A DNA stretch of 64,000 nucleotides from Cafeteria roenbergensis. Lineage: Eukaryota > Sar > Bigyra > Bicosoecida > Cafeteriaceae. Below, piece after piece: positions 61,951 through 64,000 of this stretch (position 1 is its first letter; each line of letters begins with the position of its first letter). Below the pieces are notes generated by a model. That model saw only the letters and a list, made by a program, of their open reading frames with translations. It searched no databases and was not told the origin of the DNA. Both the position numbers and the translations under genes were made by a program. Where the stretch lies: NCBI GenBank assembly GCA_008330645.1, contig VLTN01000019.1:485958-549957 (forward strand). The letters are read 5' to 3'.

Positions 61951-62110
61951 GCGTGTGGATCTTCGCGCTTCGCGGGTGAGATGCGGCCAGCGCAAGCTTC
62001 CGCAGCGCGACGGCCGGCGTCACGCACGCGAACCAAGCAAGCCCGCCCGTGCCACCGTCACTCTCGGCACCCCCTTGGTCCTGTGCGCCTCGGGGGGGCG
62101 CCCCTGCCCC

Positions 62111-62991
62111 TCACGGCCGCCCAGCCGACGCGCCGGTCCGGCGCGCTGCGCGCCCCCGAGACGACGGCTGCGGCTGTCCCGGCACCCCGGCGCCCCAGTC
62201 CCGCTCGCGCGGCCCCGACGAGCTCCACTGCCTGTCCTCGTCGCGGCCCTGCTGGCGTGGCGGCGGCTGGCTCCGAGGCGCGAGACGCTGCGCAGGCGGC
62301 TGCTCCGGCCCATACGCCGGCGTCCACGCGGCCTCCGCAGCCGCCCAGGCAACCCTGGACGCAAACGCGTCGGCATCCGAGCCGTCGGGGGCCACGGACC
62401 GCCGGTGGAGCTCCATGCGAGCAGGCTCGTCGTCGCCGTCCGGGGCTGCGGCCGATGGCAGCGGCGGCGGCACCCACAGCGTCAGCGCGCCGGCTAGCTC
62501 TCGGCGAGCCCCATCAAAACAGCCCATGCTGGCCTCGCGGTCCCCCTCCCTGTGCCACACGGTCCGCACTGCCAGGTCCAGCCCAAGCGTGCCGGCACGG
62601 GCAAGCAACTCTGCCTCGGCAGGGTCGTCCAGCACCTCGTCCAGCGGCCGCAGCCCGCCGCCCTTGCACTGGTGCGGCGCGGCCGCGTACAACCGGGCCC
62701 TCCATGTGCGCATCGACCCCTCCCACGCCCTCTTGCTCATCTTGAACGCCGGGTCCGGCTCGCCAAGCTGCCGGGCAGCTCGCGCAGTCGCTTCTGCCAA
62801 GCGCGGCGGTCGTGCCGACGCAAGCCAGAAGCCCGCAACATCGCCGCGTAAGACAGGGTGTTGCGCGCAAATCGGTCCACCTGCTTGCGGCGCTGCGAGA
62901 CGCGATGCAAGTCCGTGTCGAGCTCCGGCGCGGCATGGCCGCCGCGGCGGCTTGCAGCCGCGGCCCCTCGGCCGCCCCTCCCTGCAGCCAT
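62111..62991 (-). CDS. SLBP: Histone stem-loop binding protein (SLBP), with a frame break or 26-nt intron
   Basis: The RNA-binding domain is clear but split over two frames. The first part (62820-62991) has VSQRRKQVDRFARNTLSYAAML, matching the RRKQIDYGKNTxxY block. The second (62111-62793) has ARQLGEPDPAFKMSKRAWEG and SMRTWRARLYAAAP, matching RQPxxPxTPNKxKKxSxRSWDxxxxxWRRxLH. Removing 62794-62819 (GT...AG, 26 nt) joins them in frame to 284 residues with only about four extra residues in the loop. That intron is far shorter than the others here and has an atypical donor (GTCGG), so a sequence indel is also possible. The phosphorylated Thr of the TPNK motif is not present (EPDPAFK). SLBP binds the histone mRNA 3' hairpin and recruits the CPSF73/CPSF100 cleavage core. 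The C-terminal ~190 residues are low complexity. Confidence 0.8.
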
Positions 62992-63029
62992 TCCCAGGGT
63001 CACTTCCGCTGCGTTAGGCCACTCTCCCG

Positions 63030-63061
<32 letters not shown>

Positions 63062-63806
63062 TCGGGAAGCTAGCCCAGTGCCGTCCAGTGACACCCGGTC
63101 TCGGTCTCAATGTGCGCAGAGCCCAGTCTCTCCAGCCAGCAGGCAGGAAATTGTCAAATGGACGCGGTTGCATGCCCCGCAAAACACGCGACGGGGCGCT
63201 CTCCGGTACGCAGTTTAAAGGAGCCCCCGCGCGCGGCTTCGATATCCGGGCGGTGTTGGCTGCGCGCTCCGGCTGCAAGCAAGGGTTCGGAACTCTGTTC
63301 GCATGTTGCGCGCGCGCGTTGCAGGCAGCACAACCAAGGCCACGGCGACCTCGCTTGCCAAAGACAAGTGCAAGGGGGAGACTTGCGAGGAAATCGAGAC
63401 TGCACCCGCACGCCAACGCACGATTGCCTCGGCTGCCGAGACCGTCGCAACGCCTTCAGCCGACGGGTTTGCCTTGCAGTGCGCGATCAAGCCGGCTCTG
63501 CCAGCGCCCACAAGAGAGAGACGCCGAGGCGAGCCAAGCGCGCCCAGACGCCGCCGGCGCACGCGGCTGCGGCTGGCTGCCCCTCGCGCCCCTGCTCCTG
63601 CGCCCGTTTCGGCGCGCGCGCCCGAGCAGGCCCGGCGCTCTGAACAGCGGAGAGGCCGCCACAAGCGCGCCTGGCCGTTGCGCAGCGCGAGCTGGTCGCA
63701 ACGCGCAAGCCGCCTGACGGCAGCCGCTCGCGCACACTCTGCGCGCCTCACCAGCGCGCTCGCTTTGGAATCGCTCCTCTCTGCGGCCGCCTGCAAAGGA
63801 TCCACG
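62992..63806. other. Intergenic region upstream of SLBP
   Basis: 815 bp that should include the SLBP promoter. It contains a CT/GA simple repeat (63022-63062). Several overlapping frames of 130-300 codons exist on both strands, all Arg/Ala-rich with no recognisable domain or splice partner, and I treat them as composition artefacts. A small gene here cannot be excluded. Confidence 0.4.
63022..63062 (+). repeat. CT-dinucleotide microsatellite
   Basis: A nearly pure CT run of about 40 bases, 30-70 bp upstream of the SLBP start codon. On the SLBP strand it reads as GA repeats, so it may lie in the 5'UTR or core promoter. Confidence 0.85.
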
Positions 63807-64000
63807 ATGCTCCCTAGCGGACGCGCGACGCGCGGCTCTCAAGAGCTGCAGCGGCGGCGACGCGGCCTGGGCGACGCATCCACGCTGCAAGCGTCCATGG
63901 CCGCGGCCGCTGCCGAGCACCGGCGCTCGCAAATGCGCCGGGCGGAGACAATGCGCGAGGTGCGCTTCGCCCCGGCCGCTGGCCACCGACCAGTCCTACC
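63807..64000 (+). CDS. Possible 5' end of a gene running off the window
   Basis: An ATG at 63807 opens a frame that stays open to the window edge (64 codons): MLPSGRATRGSQELQRRRRG, then a charged helical stretch (AAAAAEHRRSQMRRAETMRE). A possible GTGCG donor follows the GAG codon at 63958-63960. Composition is more protein-like than the frames around it, but there is no homology to lean on and the rest is out of view. Confidence 0.35.
   Translation, partial: MLPSGRATRGSQELQRRRRGLGDASTLQASMAAAAAEHRRSQMRRAETMREVRFAPAAGHRPVL

Noticed and set aside
61363-61995. Proteins with ACWRAGVL or ARQHASTP octapeptide repeats
   Set aside because: They are translations of the 8-bp minisatellite. All frames are open because the unit has no stop; there is no start context or domain.
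63215-63805. A 196-codon - strand frame downstream of the window's last gene
   Set aside because: Biased Arg/Ala composition, no motif, no splice partner and competing frames of equal length on the other strand.
1-64000. tRNA, rRNA, transposons or viral insertions
   Set aside because: I looked for B-box-like GGTTCGA motifs, reverse transcriptase, transposase, integrase and capsid motifs and found none that hold up.

Overview
This is a G+C-rich (about 70% by eye) stretch of nuclear DNA from a flagellated unicellular eukaryote. It is not bacterial: genes are split by short introns, starts sit in Kozak-like contexts, and the products are eukaryotic (CPSF100, histone stem-loop binding protein, a giant HECT E3 ligase, an outer-dynein-arm docking protein, MMACHC). 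I count 21 introns of 94-341 bp. Nineteen open with GTGAG and two with GTGCG; 20 of 21 end in CGCAG. Base composition, compactness and gene set would suit a G+C-rich heterotrophic or algal protist such as a bicosoecid or other stramenopile, but nothing fixes the lineage.

Layout, left to right: end of an acidic protein (1-904, cut by the window); type I membrane protein (1242-2672, +); CPSF100 (2878-6455, +); small coiled-coil gene (6568-6959, -); MPPED-type metallophosphoesterase (7089-8497, +); 4,781-residue HECT ubiquitin ligase (8751-23096, -, one 14.3-kb exon); three-exon orphan with a Ser/acidic tail (23518-25080, -); oligopeptidase B (25219-28321, +); seven-TM orphan (28776-31100, +); HCF101/Mrp-type Fe-S ATPase (31373-32977, +); a head-to-head pair that shares a new CX6C-TM module, a SPRY membrane protein (33605-34977, -) and a 75-residue protein (35156-35598, +); 4,998-residue Armadillo-type protein (35821-51533, -); 998-residue basic orphan (52028-55024, -); outer-dynein-arm docking protein ODA-DC2/CCDC114 (55634-58468, -); DHHC-family protein that lacks the DHHC (58892-60184, -); MMACHC (60579-61541, +); a perfect 8-bp minisatellite (61692-61950); SLBP (62111-62991, -); and possibly the start of a + strand gene (63807-end).

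The genes do not form one pathway, but they describe the cell. ODA-DC2 implies motile cilia with outer dynein arms. MMACHC implies handling of cobalamin. HCF101 with a mitochondrion-like presequence implies a P-loop Fe-S carrier. CPSF100 and SLBP are two parts of histone and general mRNA 3'-end processing. Four gene pairs are divergent with 129-394 bp between start codons, so promoters are compact and probably shared. The most unusual items are the duplicated CX6C-TM module, the HRYD pseudo-DHHC protein, the frame break in SLBP, and the two giant genes whose coding sequence is almost uninterrupted.
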